DNA from: Pseudomonadota bacterium
GTDB lineage: Bacteria > Myxococcota_A > Bradymonadia > Bradymonadales > GCA-2716585
DNA length: 64,000 nt
Reading direction: 5' to 3'
Assembly: GCA_005804885.1 (NCBI GenBank)
Contig: SYOX01000083.1
Coordinates: forward strand, 1-64,000
Positions 34,056 through 43,503 of the stretch are shown piece after piece. Both the position numbers and the translations under genes were made by a program. Every line of letters begins with the position of its first letter. Position 1 is the stretch's first letter. The notes beneath the pieces were generated by a model. That model was not told the DNA's origin. It did no database searches and saw only the letters and a program-made list of their open reading frames with translations.

Positions 34056-36209
34056 ATGGGAGAAGCCGGGACAGGGGCCTATGGGCCGGGGGAGTCGATG
34101 CTGGATCAGCTCGCGCGGGTGCGCTTGTGGCTGGCGAGGCACCAGATCCTGTATGCGGAGCGGGAGCTGCATCCGGACCCGAGATCGCGGCACATGTTCG
34201 TCAGCGACGCCGAGTTCAGGGACACGCTCAGGGCCGAGGGGCCGGATCACGCGGCGCTGGAGGCGATAGAGCGTGAGCTGGAGGCGCTGGCGGGGCGCAT
34301 CGAGGCGCGGGTCGAGGAGACGCTGATCGAGGGCGGCTCGGCGCCGCTGGAGGAGCTCCGGGCGGCCTTCCGGCTCAGCGACGTGGAGGTGGACGTGATC
34401 GTGGCGCTGGCGGCGCCGGAGATCGAGCAGCGGCTGGCCAGGGCCTACACCAACGCGTGGAGCGACTTTACGCTCAAGCAGGTCGAGGTGGCCTTCCTGA
34501 TGGAGCTGCTGGGGCCGACGTGGGCGCGGCAGCAGGAGCTGCGCGAGGCGCTCTCGCTGGGGAGCCGGCTGGACGAGTACCTGCTGATCCACAGCTTCGG
34601 GAGCGACAAGTGGGCGCCGGACACGCCGCTGCTCTATCGGCGGCTGAAGCTCTCGGACAGGCTCGTGGACTTCCTGTTGACGGGCCGGGGGGAGCGCCTG
34701 GATCGGGGTCTGGGGCGCTCGGCGAGGTTGGTGGCGGCGGGGCCGGGGGCGCTCGACGGGCTCTTGATGCCGGAGGAGATCAAGCGCGGGCTGGTGCGGG
34801 TGTTGAGCAACAGCGCGCGGGAGCGGGGCGCGCGGGTGGCGCTGATCAGCCCGCCGGGTTGCGGGCGCAAGTCGCTGGCGGCGGCGCTGGCGGGGATGCC
34901 GGGGCGGCGCCTGCTGGTGCTCGACGCGCGCAGGCTGCCGCAGTCGGCGGCGGAGCTGGAGGTGGTGCTGCGGACCGCGCTTCGGGACGCGCACCTGGCG
35001 CGCGCGGACCTCTACCTGGATGTGCCGCCGTCGTTCTGCGACGACAGGCTGGCGCCGGAGGCCCGGCAGGCGCTCATCGACCTGCTGGGGTGGATGCCGG
35101 GGACGGTCTACATCGGCGCGGAGGTGGAGCCGGAGTGGCTCACGATGGTGTCCGGCGTGATCGTCTTCCGGCTGCCCTTCCCGACCGTCGAGGTGCAGGA
35201 GGCGCTCTGGCGGCGGCAGCTGGCCGGCCACGCGACGCTGGATCGGGACATCCCGCTGGAGGTGCTGGTGTCGGCCTACTCGCTCAGCGGCGGCGCCATC
35301 GAGATCGCCGCGCGCGAGGCGATCCACCAGTCGAGGGTGACGGGGGCGGGGCGCCAGGTGGTGATCTCGCGCTCGACGGTGACGGCCTGCGCGCAGGAGC
35401 AGCTCTCGCACCGGCTGGGCTTGCTGGCCGAGAAGGTCACGCAGATGTTGACCTGGAACGAGCTGGTGCTGCCGGACAAGACGATGAACGTGCTCAAGGA
35501 TCTGGTGGCGCAGTACCGCAACCAGAACCGGGTCTTCAACGAGTGGGGCTTCAACACCAAGGTGGCCTACGGTCGGGGGCTCACGGCGCTCTTTCACGGG
35601 CCGCCGGGCACGGGCAAGACGATGGTGGCCGGGATCATCGCGCGGGAGCTGGGCCTGGAGCTGTACAAGATCGACTTGAGCCGGGTGGTCGACAAGTACA
35701 TCGGGGAGACGGAGAAGAACCTGGGGCGGATCTTCGACGAGGCCACCCGCTCGCGGGCCATCCTGCTCTTCGACGAGGCCGACAGCCTCTTCAGCAAGCG
35801 CACCCAGGTCAAGTCCAGCCACGATCGCTACGCCAACCTGGAGACGAACTACCTCCTGCAGCGCCTGGAGAGCTACGAGGGGGTGGCGCTCTTGACGACG
35901 AACTTCGAGGCCTCTCTGGACGAGGCCTTCAAGCGCCGGCTGCGCTTCAAGATCGCCTTCCCCTTCCCGGACGCCAAGGAGCGCGGCGCGCTCTGGGAGG
36001 CGATGATGCCAGGGCAGGCCTATGTGGAGGGGCCGCTGGACTTTGGGGGGCTCGGCGAGCATTTCGAGATGACCGGCGGGCACATCAAGAACGCGATGCT
36101 GCGAGGGGCCTTCTCGGCCGCGCAGCAAGGCAGCCCCATCACCGCCAGCATCCTCTACGAGGCCGCCACGGAAGAGTACCGCGAGATGGGCAAGCTGGTC
36201 CGGTCCTGA
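34056..36209 (+). CDS. Double AAA+ ATPase, first domain degenerate
   Basis: The protein has about 717 residues from the ATG at 34056; a start at 34098 after GGGGGAG is also possible. A helical N-terminal part (ARVRLWLARHQILYAERELH, FRLSDVEVDVIVALAAPEIE) precedes a first AAA fold. Its Walker A reads SPPGCGRKSLAAAL, and its Walker B is poor. The second AAA domain is intact: FHGPPGTGKTMVAGIIAREL (about residue 515), AILLFDEADSLFSKR (about 568) and RRLRFKIAFPFPD as arginine finger and sensor region. It resembles the AAA ATPases linked with contractile injection systems, but no structural genes of one are here. A YbjN-like gene follows 45 bases on and may be its partner. Confidence 0.88.
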   Translation: MGEAGTGAYGPGESMLDQLARVRLWLARHQILYAERELHPDPRSRHMFVSDAEFRDTLRAEGPDHAALEAIERELEALAGRIEARVEETLIEGGSAPLEELRAAFRLSDVEVDVIVALAAPEIEQRLARAYTNAWSDFTLKQVEVAFLMELLGPTWARQQELREALSLGSRLDEYLLIHSFGSDKWAPDTPLLYRRLKLSDRLVDFLLTGRGERLDRGLGRSARLVAAGPGALDGLLMPEEIKRGLVRVLSNSARERGARVALISPPGCGRKSLAAALAGMPGRRLLVLDARRLPQSAAELEVVLRTALRDAHLARADLYLDVPPSFCDDRLAPEARQALIDLLGWMPGTVYIGAEVEPEWLTMVSGVIVFRLPFPTVEVQEALWRRQLAGHATLDRDIPLEVLVSAYSLSGGAIEIAAREAIHQSRVTGAGRQVVISRSTVTACAQEQLSHRLGLLAEKVTQMLTWNELVLPDKTMNVLKDLVAQYRNQNRVFNEWGFNTKVAYGRGLTALFHGPPGTGKTMVAGIIARELGLELYKIDLSRVVDKYIGETEKNLGRIFDEATRSRAILLFDEADSLFSKRTQVKSSHDRYANLETNYLLQRLESYEGVALLTTNFEASLDEAFKRRLRFKIAFPFPDAKERGALWEAMMPGQAYVEGPLDFGGLGEHFEMTGGHIKNAMLRGAFSAAQQGSPITASILYEAATEEYREMGKLVRS

Positions 36210-36254
36210 CGTTCCGCCTGAGATCCAACCACTGACACCAAGATGGAGCCTTAA

Positions 36255-36959
36255 GTGACAAAACAGAACGGACACCACAAGTCTCTGACGGAGCGCTTCA
36301 CGGAGCTGCTGACCGCCGAGGGGATCGACTACGCCACCAGCGAGGAGGGCGACGCGCTCTTGATCCACGGCGAGACGGAGGCCGGTTCTTGCGAGGGCTA
36401 CATCGTCATCGAGGAGCTGGAGGCGGTGGATCTGGACAACTCCGGCACGATGTCGGTGCGGCTGGACTTCTGCGAGGTGGCCTACGTGGTGCCGGTCGGG
36501 GAGATCGAGGATGAGGATCTGCCCGGGCTCCTTGAGCTGCTCGTCCGGCTCAACGAGAGCCACCGGATCGGGGCCTATGAGTTCAACATCGAGGAGCGGG
36601 AGCTGCGCTTCCGGATCTACCTGACCTTGCCCTCGGGTCAGGCCATCGCCCGCGAGCACCTGCTGCTGCCGCTCTACGAGGGGATCTCGGCGATCAACAC
36701 GCACCACGAGGCCTTCCGCATGGTGCTTGAGGAGGGCTGCGATCCCGCCCACGCCACCGCCGAGATCTTCGCGCTGGAGGCGCTGGAGGACGGCGATCTC
36801 AACGAGGAGCTGCTGGAGCGGGCCAACGCGCTCTACGATCTGGCCAGGGCGCGCTACGCGGCCCGCGGCGAGGATGAGCTGCTGGCGGATCTGGAGGCGA
36901 GGTTGATGCGGCTGGCCCACCAGGCCGGCGAGGCGATGACGCGGTCGCTGCGCTCGTGA
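36255..36959 (+). CDS. YbjN-like acidic protein
   Basis: The protein has 234 residues. A GTG start has GGAG six bases ahead. The first 150 residues alternate strands and helices in the manner of YbjN/type III chaperone-like folds (LTERFTELLTAEGIDY, ALLIHGETEAGSCEGYIVI, LLELLVRLNESHRIGAYEFN, LRFRIYLTLPSG). A Glu-rich helical tail follows. No signal peptide. It lies 45 bases after the AAA ATPase gene on the same strand, so it is probably co-transcribed. A substrate-adaptor role is an inference. Confidence 0.7.
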   Translation: MTKQNGHHKSLTERFTELLTAEGIDYATSEEGDALLIHGETEAGSCEGYIVIEELEAVDLDNSGTMSVRLDFCEVAYVVPVGEIEDEDLPGLLELLVRLNESHRIGAYEFNIEERELRFRIYLTLPSGQAIAREHLLLPLYEGISAINTHHEAFRMVLEEGCDPAHATAEIFALEALEDGDLNEELLERANALYDLARARYAARGEDELLADLEARLMRLAHQAGEAMTRSLRS

Positions 36960-37050
36960 GGCCGGGGCTGGCCTCGGCCCGGCGCGCCGAGCGTGGATCT
37001 CGGCGCGCGATCAGCGCCGGCGTGGCGCGAGGGCGCCCGGACGGGGCTCC

Positions 37051-38580
37051 TCACTCGTCCGAGGCCTCGGGGCTCTGAAGCGCGATGGCTCTGAAGTCCT
37101 TCTCCCAGCGCTTGAGTTGCTTGCCGCTGACGCCGCCGAGCACCTCGATGGCGTGCCTGAGCCGGGCGCGCGAGAGGTCCGGGCCGAGGATCTCCATCGA
37201 GTGGTAGAGCGGGGTCGAGACGGTGCCGCCGGAGGTGGCCACGAAGATCGGCTTGTTGAAGAGCCGCGGCTTGATCGCCAGGGCCTCGGCCACCTTGGTG
37301 AGCGTCTCCTGGATGGCCTCGGCCTCCCAGCTGCGCAGCGCCTCCAGCGCCCAGAGCGAGAACTGGAGCCACTGGACGATGTCGGCCTGGGGCACCTTCT
37401 TCAAGTCCTTGTCTTTCTCTGTAAAATCAGCAACTTGAAGATCAAGCAACCCGGCAAAGAAGAAGGCCAGCGCCGGCCCCAGGTCGCTCAGCAGCCGGGT
37501 GCGGGGCTGGATCAGGGGGATGATCGGGGCCATGTACTCGGCGTTGAGCGCCCAGCCGCGCACGAGGCCGGCGAAGCCCGCGGCGTCGTAATCCTCGCGG
37601 ATATAGCGCTCGTTGAGCCAGGTCAGCTTCTGGACGTCGAAGACCGGCCCGCCGAGCGAGACGCGCGAGAGGTCGAAGTGGGCGATCATGTCCTCCAGGG
37701 TGAACTTCTCGATCGTCTCGTCGGGCATCGACCAGGCCATCAGGCCCAGGTAGTTCGTCAGGGCCTCGGGCAAGAAGCCCATGCGCTGGTAGTAGAGGAT
37801 GCTGGTGGGGTTCTTGCGCTTGCTCAGCTTGCTGCGGTCGGGGTTGCGAAGCAGCGGCAGGTGGCACAGCACGGGCGGCTCCCAGCCAAAATACCCATAG
37901 AGCAGCAGGTGCTTGGGCGCCGAGCTGATCCACTCCTCGCCGCGCAGCACGTGCGTGATCTGCATGTGGTGGTCGTCGACGACGTTGGCCAGGTGGTAGG
38001 TGGGCATCCCGTCGGACTTGATGAGCACCTGCATGTCGACCTGCGACCACGCGATCTCGATCGGCTCGCGGCGCAAGAAGTCGTCAAAGACGCACGAGCC
38101 CTCGCGAGGCACCTTCATGCGCACCACGTTGGGCTCGCCGGCCTCCAGCCGCCGCGCGACCTCCTGGGCCGACAGGTCGGCGCAGCGCCCGTCGTAGCCG
38201 GGGTTGATCCCGCCGGCCAGCTGCTCCTGGCGAAGCTCGCCGAGGCGCTCCGTGGTGCAGAAGCACCGGAAGGCGTGGCCCTTGTCGAGCAGGATCTGCG
38301 CGTGCTCGGCGTAGAGGTCAAAGCGCTCGCTCTGCCGGTAGGGGCCAAAAGGACCCCCGACGTCCGGCCCCTCGTCCCAGCTCAGCCCGGCCCACTTGAG
38401 CGCCTTGAGGATCATGTCCTCGGACTGGCGCGTGCTGCGGGCCTGATCGGTGTCCTCGATCCGCAGGATGAACTGGCCGCCCTGCTGGCGCGCGAAGCAC
38501 AGGTTGAAGAGCGCGACGTAGGCGGTCCCCACATGGGGATCGCCGGTCGGAGATGGCGCAATCCGGGTTCGAACGGTCAT
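37051..38580 (-). CDS. gltX: Glutamate-tRNA ligase
   Basis: The protein has 509 residues and charges tRNA-Glu with glutamate. Class I signatures are [20 protein letters not shown] (HIGH box as HVGT) near residue 16 and [11 protein letters not shown] (KMSKS box as KLSKR) near 253. [32 protein letters not shown] and [11 protein letters not shown] complete the catalytic core. AAGGAG is eight bases before the ATG. A run with HLQQ-type codons near 37420-37440 is AT-rich but in frame. Its start abuts the 225-base boundary region of the low-GC island. Confidence 0.97.
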   Translation of the reverse strand: MTVRTRIAPSPTGDPHVGTAYVALFNLCFARQQGGQFILRIEDTDQARSTRQSEDMILKALKWAGLSWDEGPDVGGPFGPYRQSERFDLYAEHAQILLDKGHAFRCFCTTERLGELRQEQLAGGINPGYDGRCADLSAQEVARRLEAGEPNVVRMKVPREGSCVFDDFLRREPIEIAWSQVDMQVLIKSDGMPTYHLANVVDDHHMQITHVLRGEEWISSAPKHLLLYGYFGWEPPVLCHLPLLRNPDRSKLSKRKNPTSILYYQRMGFLPEALTNYLGLMAWSMPDETIEKFTLEDMIAHFDLSRVSLGGPVFDVQKLTWLNERYIREDYDAAGFAGLVRGWALNAEYMAPIIPLIQPRTRLLSDLGPALAFFFAGLLDLQVADFTEKDKDLKKVPQADIVQWLQFSLWALEALRSWEAEAIQETLTKVAEALAIKPRLFNKPIFVATSGGTVSTPLYHSMEILGPDLSRARLRHAIEVLGGVSGKQLKRWEKDFRAIALQSPEASDE

Positions 38581-38805
38581 TCAACGACTCCTTGATCAAG
38601 GGCGCGCGCGGGGGACGATGGAAGTGCAGACATCAGGTTCGCTCAGTGAAAATGGTCGGGCAGGTGCAACGTAATGGTCGAGATCAAGTGCAAGAAGGTG
38701 GCTCGGGCCTGGTGGGCTCAGCGGCCGAGTCCCGGACCACCGATGAGCCGCTCAGGCGTGGATGTCGAAGTCCTCGTGCGCCATGACGGTCATCAGTGGC
38801 GGACT
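38581..38805. other. Boundary region of the low-GC island, holds 17-bp repeat
   Basis: Bases 38634-38650 read CAGGTTCGCTCAGTGAA, identical to 47434-47450 beyond the other end of the AT-rich gene block. The remaining sequence has no recognisable gene. A short plus-strand frame at 38674 lacks support. The region must carry the gltX promoter. Confidence 0.6.
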
Positions 38806-39210
38806 TCAGACCAGGGTCGGGCTCATGGAGAGGCGGACGTTGAGGACGCCCTCGAAGTCCGTGGAGACGAACTGGGCCTTGATGTAGTTGATGCCTCGCA
38901 GCGAGAGTTCAAAAACCTCCTCGACGTCGGTGTCGGAGGCGGCGTCGAAGACGAACGTGAGGGCTGCAGCGCCGATGGGCGGGAAGTTCATCTTGTCGAT
39001 GGACTGCAAGAGGGAAAAGGTGAATTTATTGTTGCCAGAGCCCGAGAAGGGCTTGTTGTCGGTGACGATGCGCAGCCTGAAGATGGCCTCGTTGATCGGG
39101 CGCACATCGAGGGCATCCTGATTGCGCGGCGTCCAGGACTGGGGAGCCAGGAGAGTTCCGGCGGGATGGCCCAGTGTGATCTGTTGATAGGGCAGCACGA
39201 CGATGGCCAT
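38806..39210 (-). CDS. Small paralogue 3 of the PYQxITLG family
   Basis: The protein has 134 residues. The ATG follows GGAGGTTGACC. It opens with the shared motif VVLPYQQITLG, then APQSWTPR, and ends with STDFEGVLNVRLSM. The pattern of alternating hydrophobic residues suggests an all-beta sandwich. No signal peptide, Cys or known motif is seen. It is the last gene of the island operon, 25 bases after paralogue 2. I do not recognise the family. Confidence 0.75.
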   Translation of the reverse strand: MAIVVLPYQQITLGHPAGTLLAPQSWTPRNQDALDVRPINEAIFRLRIVTDNKPFSGSGNNKFTFSLLQSIDKMNFPPIGAAALTFVFDAASDTDVEEVFELSLRGINYIKAQFVSTDFEGVLNVRLSMSPTLV

Positions 39211-39234
39211 GGTCAACCTCCGAGGGTGGCTTGG

Positions 39235-39630
39235 TCAGTTGTTCTTCTTCAAGGTCATGACGGCCTTGAAAGCGATGGTGCCTTGAAAGTCGACTGATGT
39301 CAGTGTCACACGCAGAAATCGTGCGAAGTCTGATGCCGAGGCGAGGATGTCCTGAGTGAACACACCCCCTCCGGTGACGTTGACGGTCTGGGTGTCAAGC
39401 GGGGGAAAGTACTGCTTGTCGTTGGAATGCTGCAGATCGATGGTGAAGGACAGGCTGCCTGCGGGGGGGGAGAGGGTTTCGACGAAGTACTGGATGGAGA
39501 CCAAGGTGTGGCCCAGGGCATCGTAGGCCTTCTCGGCGGGGGGGGTCCAGGACGAGGGGGCCGTCCGGGTGCCCCCGAGGTGGCCGAGGGTGATCAACTG
39601 GTAGGGCACGATCTCAACGATGGTGGTCAT
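39235..39630 (-). CDS. Small paralogue 2 of the PYQxITLG family
   Basis: The protein has 131 residues; GAGGAG lies just before the ATG. It starts VEIVPYQLITLG and shares APSSWTPPAEKAYD, a middle SxxFTIDLQHSNDKQYFPP, and FARFLRVTLTSVDFQGT with its neighbours. It is predicted as beta-rich, cytosolic or exported by an unrecognised route. Identity to paralogue 3 is clearest in the first 30 residues and the VDFQG/TDFEG segment. Two runs of eight C or G occur inside the gene. Confidence 0.78.
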   Translation of the reverse strand: MTTIVEIVPYQLITLGHLGGTRTAPSSWTPPAEKAYDALGHTLVSIQYFVETLSPPAGSLSFTIDLQHSNDKQYFPPLDTQTVNVTGGGVFTQDILASASDFARFLRVTLTSVDFQGTIAFKAVMTLKKNN

Positions 39631-39695
39631 GGGCTCCTCAGGCGTTGGGGCCTGGTCGCGGGGCGACGCCAGGCACGTTGATGCTCACCGTTTGC

Positions 39696-40343
39696 TCACC
39701 GTTTGCTCAGCTTGAGCAAGACTCTGAGAGCGAAGGTCTCAGGATCCGAGTTGAAGGAAACGAGTCGAGGTCGAAGGTAGCGGGCGAACTCGGCGATGTA
39801 GCGGGGGGTCTGGACGTTGATGGTTCCGCCGCCCGCAGTGATCGGCGTTTGAACCTTTGAGGAGGGGATCTCCTCGAAGACGAGGTTGTCCTCCGCGTGA
39901 TCGACGGCAAACAACAGCCCACCGGGGTGGCTGCCCGTGGTCGGGACAAGCGCCTGGATGCTGACCTGGAGGATCCCGAAGTTGTAGCCTTCGGCGTCCA
40001 CCGACTCCTCCCTGGGTCTGGCCCAGGTGTTGGGCGTCAAGCTCCCGCCGCTCCCTCCCAGTGTGATGGTCTGGTAGGGGATCAGTTCGATTTCCATGTC
40101 ATCACCTTTTTGACGGCTCTTATAGGTCATGTTCTCAGATCCCTCAAGAGCCGAGTCCACATTGGGAGAGAGCGCTGCATGCGCGGTCTCTCCATTCGCC
40201 TCACTGTCGAGTTTTCGAGCCAGCCTCTCGATCAAGATCTCTCGCATCAGCCCGAAGCTGAATGAATTTTTCCGATCAGACCCCAAAAGTCTTGTCAAGA
40301 GGGCATCCACGGCACCCATCGCCTCGTTCCGGCTGTCTTGCAT
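39696..40343 (-). CDS. Paralogue 1 of the PYQxITLG family, with helical N-terminal extension
   Basis: Read from the ATG with GGAGG upstream the product has 215 residues. About 80 helical residues (MGAVDALLTRLLGS, LMREILIERLARKL) come before the family core. A second ATG at 40097, itself preceded by AAGGTGATGAC, begins exactly where the paralogues begin (MEIELIPYQTITLG) and would give 134 residues. Both forms may be made. The core has TWARPREES, DHAEDNLVFEEIP and FARYLRPRLVSFN. It follows the large beta-helix gene after only about 20 bases, so the two are likely coupled. Confidence 0.75.
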   Translation of the reverse strand: MQDSRNEAMGAVDALLTRLLGSDRKNSFSFGLMREILIERLARKLDSEANGETAHAALSPNVDSALEGSENMTYKSRQKGDDMEIELIPYQTITLGGSGGSLTPNTWARPREESVDAEGYNFGILQVSIQALVPTTGSHPGGLLFAVDHAEDNLVFEEIPSSKVQTPITAGGGTINVQTPRYIAEFARYLRPRLVSFNSDPETFALRVLLKLSKR

Positions 40344-40365
40344 GTCGGCGCCCTCCGGCTTCACC

Positions 40366-43300
40366 TTATCCTTGAGTTCGGTTCAGCATCCCCCAGATAC
40401 TTGCAATTTGTTGGTTTCTTTCACCAACGTCAAGACTAGTAGTAGTTCCTATAACCTCAAAATTGATACTCAGCCAACGCTCAAACGTCCGCTCAAAAGA
40501 TCTCAACCACATATCGCCCCTCACGCCAGAGTCAAAGCCAAATCTCAACCCTGCGAGGTTTAGATTGTTGTCGATTCCAAAAGCTTCTCTGCCAATAAAT
40601 TCGTCCGGCAATCTTTCGGCGAGAATATTTCGACATCCAATAAACACGACCTGATTCGGATCTGATGGTTTTATCCCCCCGGTTCCGATAGCGGAATAAA
40701 CAATCTCCGGATACAAGTCCTCCGATACGTTATTTTGGTTTGTTGGCTCTTGCCCAAACATGAACAACCGAGACTGCCTCACATGACTGGCGGGCGTTGC
40801 ACTATGGCGAAAAACGTTAAAATGTAAATACTCGCGACTGTTGATCGTCAATCCATCCAATGACGCATTAAAAAATATCCCCAAGCTGTTAGCACTGTTA
40901 AGGGATAGGGCCAGCTTAGAGTTAAAAGTTGACTCGCTAACAAAAATCTCCCCCCCCGTCACATGCAAGCCCTGATCAAAATCTTCGTGAATGTGGCATC
41001 CCGTCACAACCAACCGATTTGACTTGCTCGAACTCATTCCATAAATCGCCACAAATTTGCTGAGTTGCTGTCTGTTGATTCTTCGAAGACCCTCATCCAA
41101 AGGCACCCCGTCAGGGCGAAAGCAGCAATTGACAAACTCAAGATGCTGAACATTTTCTGGGTCATTAGGAATCAAGAGATTGTATAAACCTCGAGCGTTC
41201 CGCCTTGTCTGAATTTCGACAGGGTTGTTTCCATCAGTGACAATGTTGAGATCGTCAATGACAACATTCGGATCCTCGACGATCGAGAAAGAGCAGTTTT
41301 GAAATGTGACGTTGTAAGGATTGATGATCCGACCGAACTCGCCTGCATTATGAAGTCCTGTAGCAATCCCGCTGTTCATCACTCGAACCGTCGAACCGCT
41401 GGCGCTGAGGTTGAAGGGTGGCGCATCGGATTGAACATTGTTGAGATACGCGGCGGCACCTTGTTTGAGGCCAATGTCCAAATCACCGTCCCTTAAGTGA
41501 ATGTTTTCGCCCAGGAAACGTGAGGGCACGGCCCCATCCAGCTCGATGTCGATCCCACTGCTCAGGAAGACATCCCCTCGTGCGATGTTTCGACCCTCAG
41601 TGGTCAAATTCTGGACCATGGCGTCCGTGGTCGCAGAGCCAGTCAAGGTCAAGCCCCCACGGAAGCAGTTGACTGTCTGGCAATCGGAGATCTGAGCCAG
41701 AGCATTACCCGCCACTGAAAAGCCATCGCCGCCACTGTTGTGAATAAAGCACCCTTGAAGGTTGATCAGCGCCTTACCCCGTTGCGCACCCATAAAGACC
41801 CCACTCATAAACTCCATCTGAAACTTCTCGAAACCCCTTCGATCACCATCATCGATTAGAGATGAAAGATTCATATCAAAGTTAAATCCAAAGATGGAGA
41901 ACAGACTAGAAGTTTTTAAAGGTTGATCATATGTCTGCGTTGTAAAACATCTGCCCAGATTAAACTGTCCATTATGGGTCAGCCTTGGACCCACCCGATT
42001 TTCATAATCTTCAAGGGCCACCGCTTCATTGATCACGGCCTCATTGAGGCAAGAAATTATCCTGTTATTGCGATCATCGACGCTGACCAGACCATTAAGA
42101 TCACATTCGATCCGTAATCGATTCGGGCCAATCATCTGTCCCGAAAGGTCTGGTTTTAGAGAGAGCTTCATCGAAGCTTCAATCACCGACTGCAAACTAA
42201 TCAAATCCAACCTGATATCACTTTCTGGAAGAACCTGGATGAAGTCGCCTAATCCCCCAGCCACGCCTCTCACATTTCCTATGTCTAGGGGAGCGGGCGG
42301 GACATTAAAGCTTCTTAATCTTGCTGAAAGCTCGTTAAATACCGGAGTCGAATCCGCCTGGTGCCAATTGGATTGAGGGTCCAACTCGCCAGGGTCCAAT
42401 TCGCCACGATGAAAATCAAATTTGGATCTTATCTCATTTGCGAACTCAGAGAGGCGCGCCAGATCTGTTTCATTATCATCGAGGTTTGCAGTAATTACCT
42501 GATCGCTGATATCGCCCTTGTGAAGGTCTTGAGCCGAAATGTGGCCGTTAAAGTCATTTTTAAGAGCTATAAGAAGTGTGCGGACGGCTTCCGCTGTATC
42601 AAGAGGAATCTCTAAAGCATTGCCTGGGATGCTCTGGTGTGTTGTGTCCTTGGCTATAGCTGAATCATTCCTTCTAAATTGAAAAGATCCACCATGAAGG
42701 GCAAGGCCAATCGACCCGCCAAACCGCCGCTGAACCACCTGGCTGTTGCGGTGTAAGTGGAGCACTACCCGAAGCTCGTTGGCAAGCCGCGCTATGCTCC
42801 CCAAGTCCGCCGTAGCCTCCAGCTCTGGAAGAACCTCCGAGGACGCCTGGCGGATCACGGCCCCCAAACCGTCGTAGGTCAGACCCTCTTTTAGGTGAAC
42901 CTCCGTGACCGTAAAGGTTCCCCGGAACTTGATCGTCTGCCCCAGCCGACCGCCGCGCTCTAAACGGGCGGCATCAGCGGCATTGACACAAGCCTGGATC
43001 GATAACGTCGTCGGTGTGATGCGCTCAAACTGCCACACGGTGTTAGGTGGAGTACCACCGACCCTGTTCATCGTGACCATGGTGGACTCGGCCACACCAC
43101 TCGCGGCACCCCACCATTGCGGGTAAAGAACCCCGTTCTTCAAAGGAGCTCGAACTTGCCGGGTGTCTCCCCTCACCCCACGCCACTCCTCTCCCCCAAA
43201 GATTCGGTAAGGCCCGGCCTGAACGTAGCCATGGATGACCGTCTCATAGCCATCGCCAATCGGTAAAAGTTGAGCGCCTGGATCGAAGACCAGCGTGATG

Positions 43301-43503
43301 TTCTCGTGAAACGTGACTGCGCTCTCAATTCGATATGTACCAGGAGAGAAGTAGATGGTGCCTCCTCCAGCATCTTGCACGCTATCTGACAATGCCTTCA
43401 AACCAATGAAGTCGTTATGAGAACCATTGCCAAGGACAGGCTCATCAGGCACCAAACGACTGTTCTTGGCGAAGTACCACTGGCCTTCAAGAGACATGAT
43501 CAC
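40366..43503 (-). CDS. Large right-handed parallel beta-helix protein, tailspike-like
   Basis: The protein has 1045 residues. The N-terminal block (FIGLKALSDSVQDAGGGTIY then FSPGTYRIESAVTF) is the start of a pectate-lyase-3-type coil, with YPQWWGA about 60 residues later, a motif common in tailspikes. Repeated strands (VTGCHIHEDFD, VFINC-type turns) and Asn/Ser ladders fill the middle. The end carries GVRGDMWLRSF, close to the RGD-W motif at the end of the sister gene. No signal peptide. Codon use is AT-rich against the genome. The GTG start overlaps the stop of the FG-GAP lipoprotein gene; an ATG lies two codons on. Polysaccharide binding or cleavage is an inference from the fold. Confidence 0.85.
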   Translation of the reverse strand: MIMSLEGQWYFAKNSRLVPDEPVLGNGSHNDFIGLKALSDSVQDAGGGTIYFSPGTYRIESAVTFHENITLVFDPGAQLLPIGDGYETVIHGYVQAGPYRIFGGEEWRGVRGDTRQVRAPLKNGVLYPQWWGAASGVAESTMVTMNRVGGTPPNTVWQFERITPTTLSIQACVNAADAARLERGGRLGQTIKFRGTFTVTEVHLKEGLTYDGLGAVIRQASSEVLPELEATADLGSIARLANELRVVLHLHRNSQVVQRRFGGSIGLALHGGSFQFRRNDSAIAKDTTHQSIPGNALEIPLDTAEAVRTLLIALKNDFNGHISAQDLHKGDISDQVITANLDDNETDLARLSEFANEIRSKFDFHRGELDPGELDPQSNWHQADSTPVFNELSARLRSFNVPPAPLDIGNVRGVAGGLGDFIQVLPESDIRLDLISLQSVIEASMKLSLKPDLSGQMIGPNRLRIECDLNGLVSVDDRNNRIISCLNEAVINEAVALEDYENRVGPRLTHNGQFNLGRCFTTQTYDQPLKTSSLFSIFGFNFDMNLSSLIDDGDRRGFEKFQMEFMSGVFMGAQRGKALINLQGCFIHNSGGDGFSVAGNALAQISDCQTVNCFRGGLTLTGSATTDAMVQNLTTEGRNIARGDVFLSSGIDIELDGAVPSRFLGENIHLRDGDLDIGLKQGAAAYLNNVQSDAPPFNLSASGSTVRVMNSGIATGLHNAGEFGRIINPYNVTFQNCSFSIVEDPNVVIDDLNIVTDGNNPVEIQTRRNARGLYNLLIPNDPENVQHLEFVNCCFRPDGVPLDEGLRRINRQQLSKFVAIYGMSSSKSNRLVVTGCHIHEDFDQGLHVTGGEIFVSESTFNSKLALSLNSANSLGIFFNASLDGLTINSREYLHFNVFRHSATPASHVRQSRLFMFGQEPTNQNNVSEDLYPEIVYSAIGTGGIKPSDPNQVVFIGCRNILAERLPDEFIGREAFGIDNNLNLAGLRFGFDSGVRGDMWLRSFERTFERWLSINFEVIGTTTSLDVGERNQQIASIWGMLNRTQG

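Noticed and set aside
34056..36209. Contractile injection system locus
   Set aside because: Only the AAA ATPase hints at it. No sheath, tube, baseplate or spike gene lies nearby. The beta-helix genes are several kilobases away.
34038..36920. 960-codon minus-strand frame opposite the AAA ATPase
   Set aside because: It runs across two real plus-strand genes with AAA and YbjN features. Its composition (Arg, Pro, His, Leu) is antisense shadow.
38674..38805. Small plus-strand gene starting with MVEIKCKK at the island edge
   Set aside because: It continues antisense through paralogue 3 and has no ribosome-binding site or homologous pattern.
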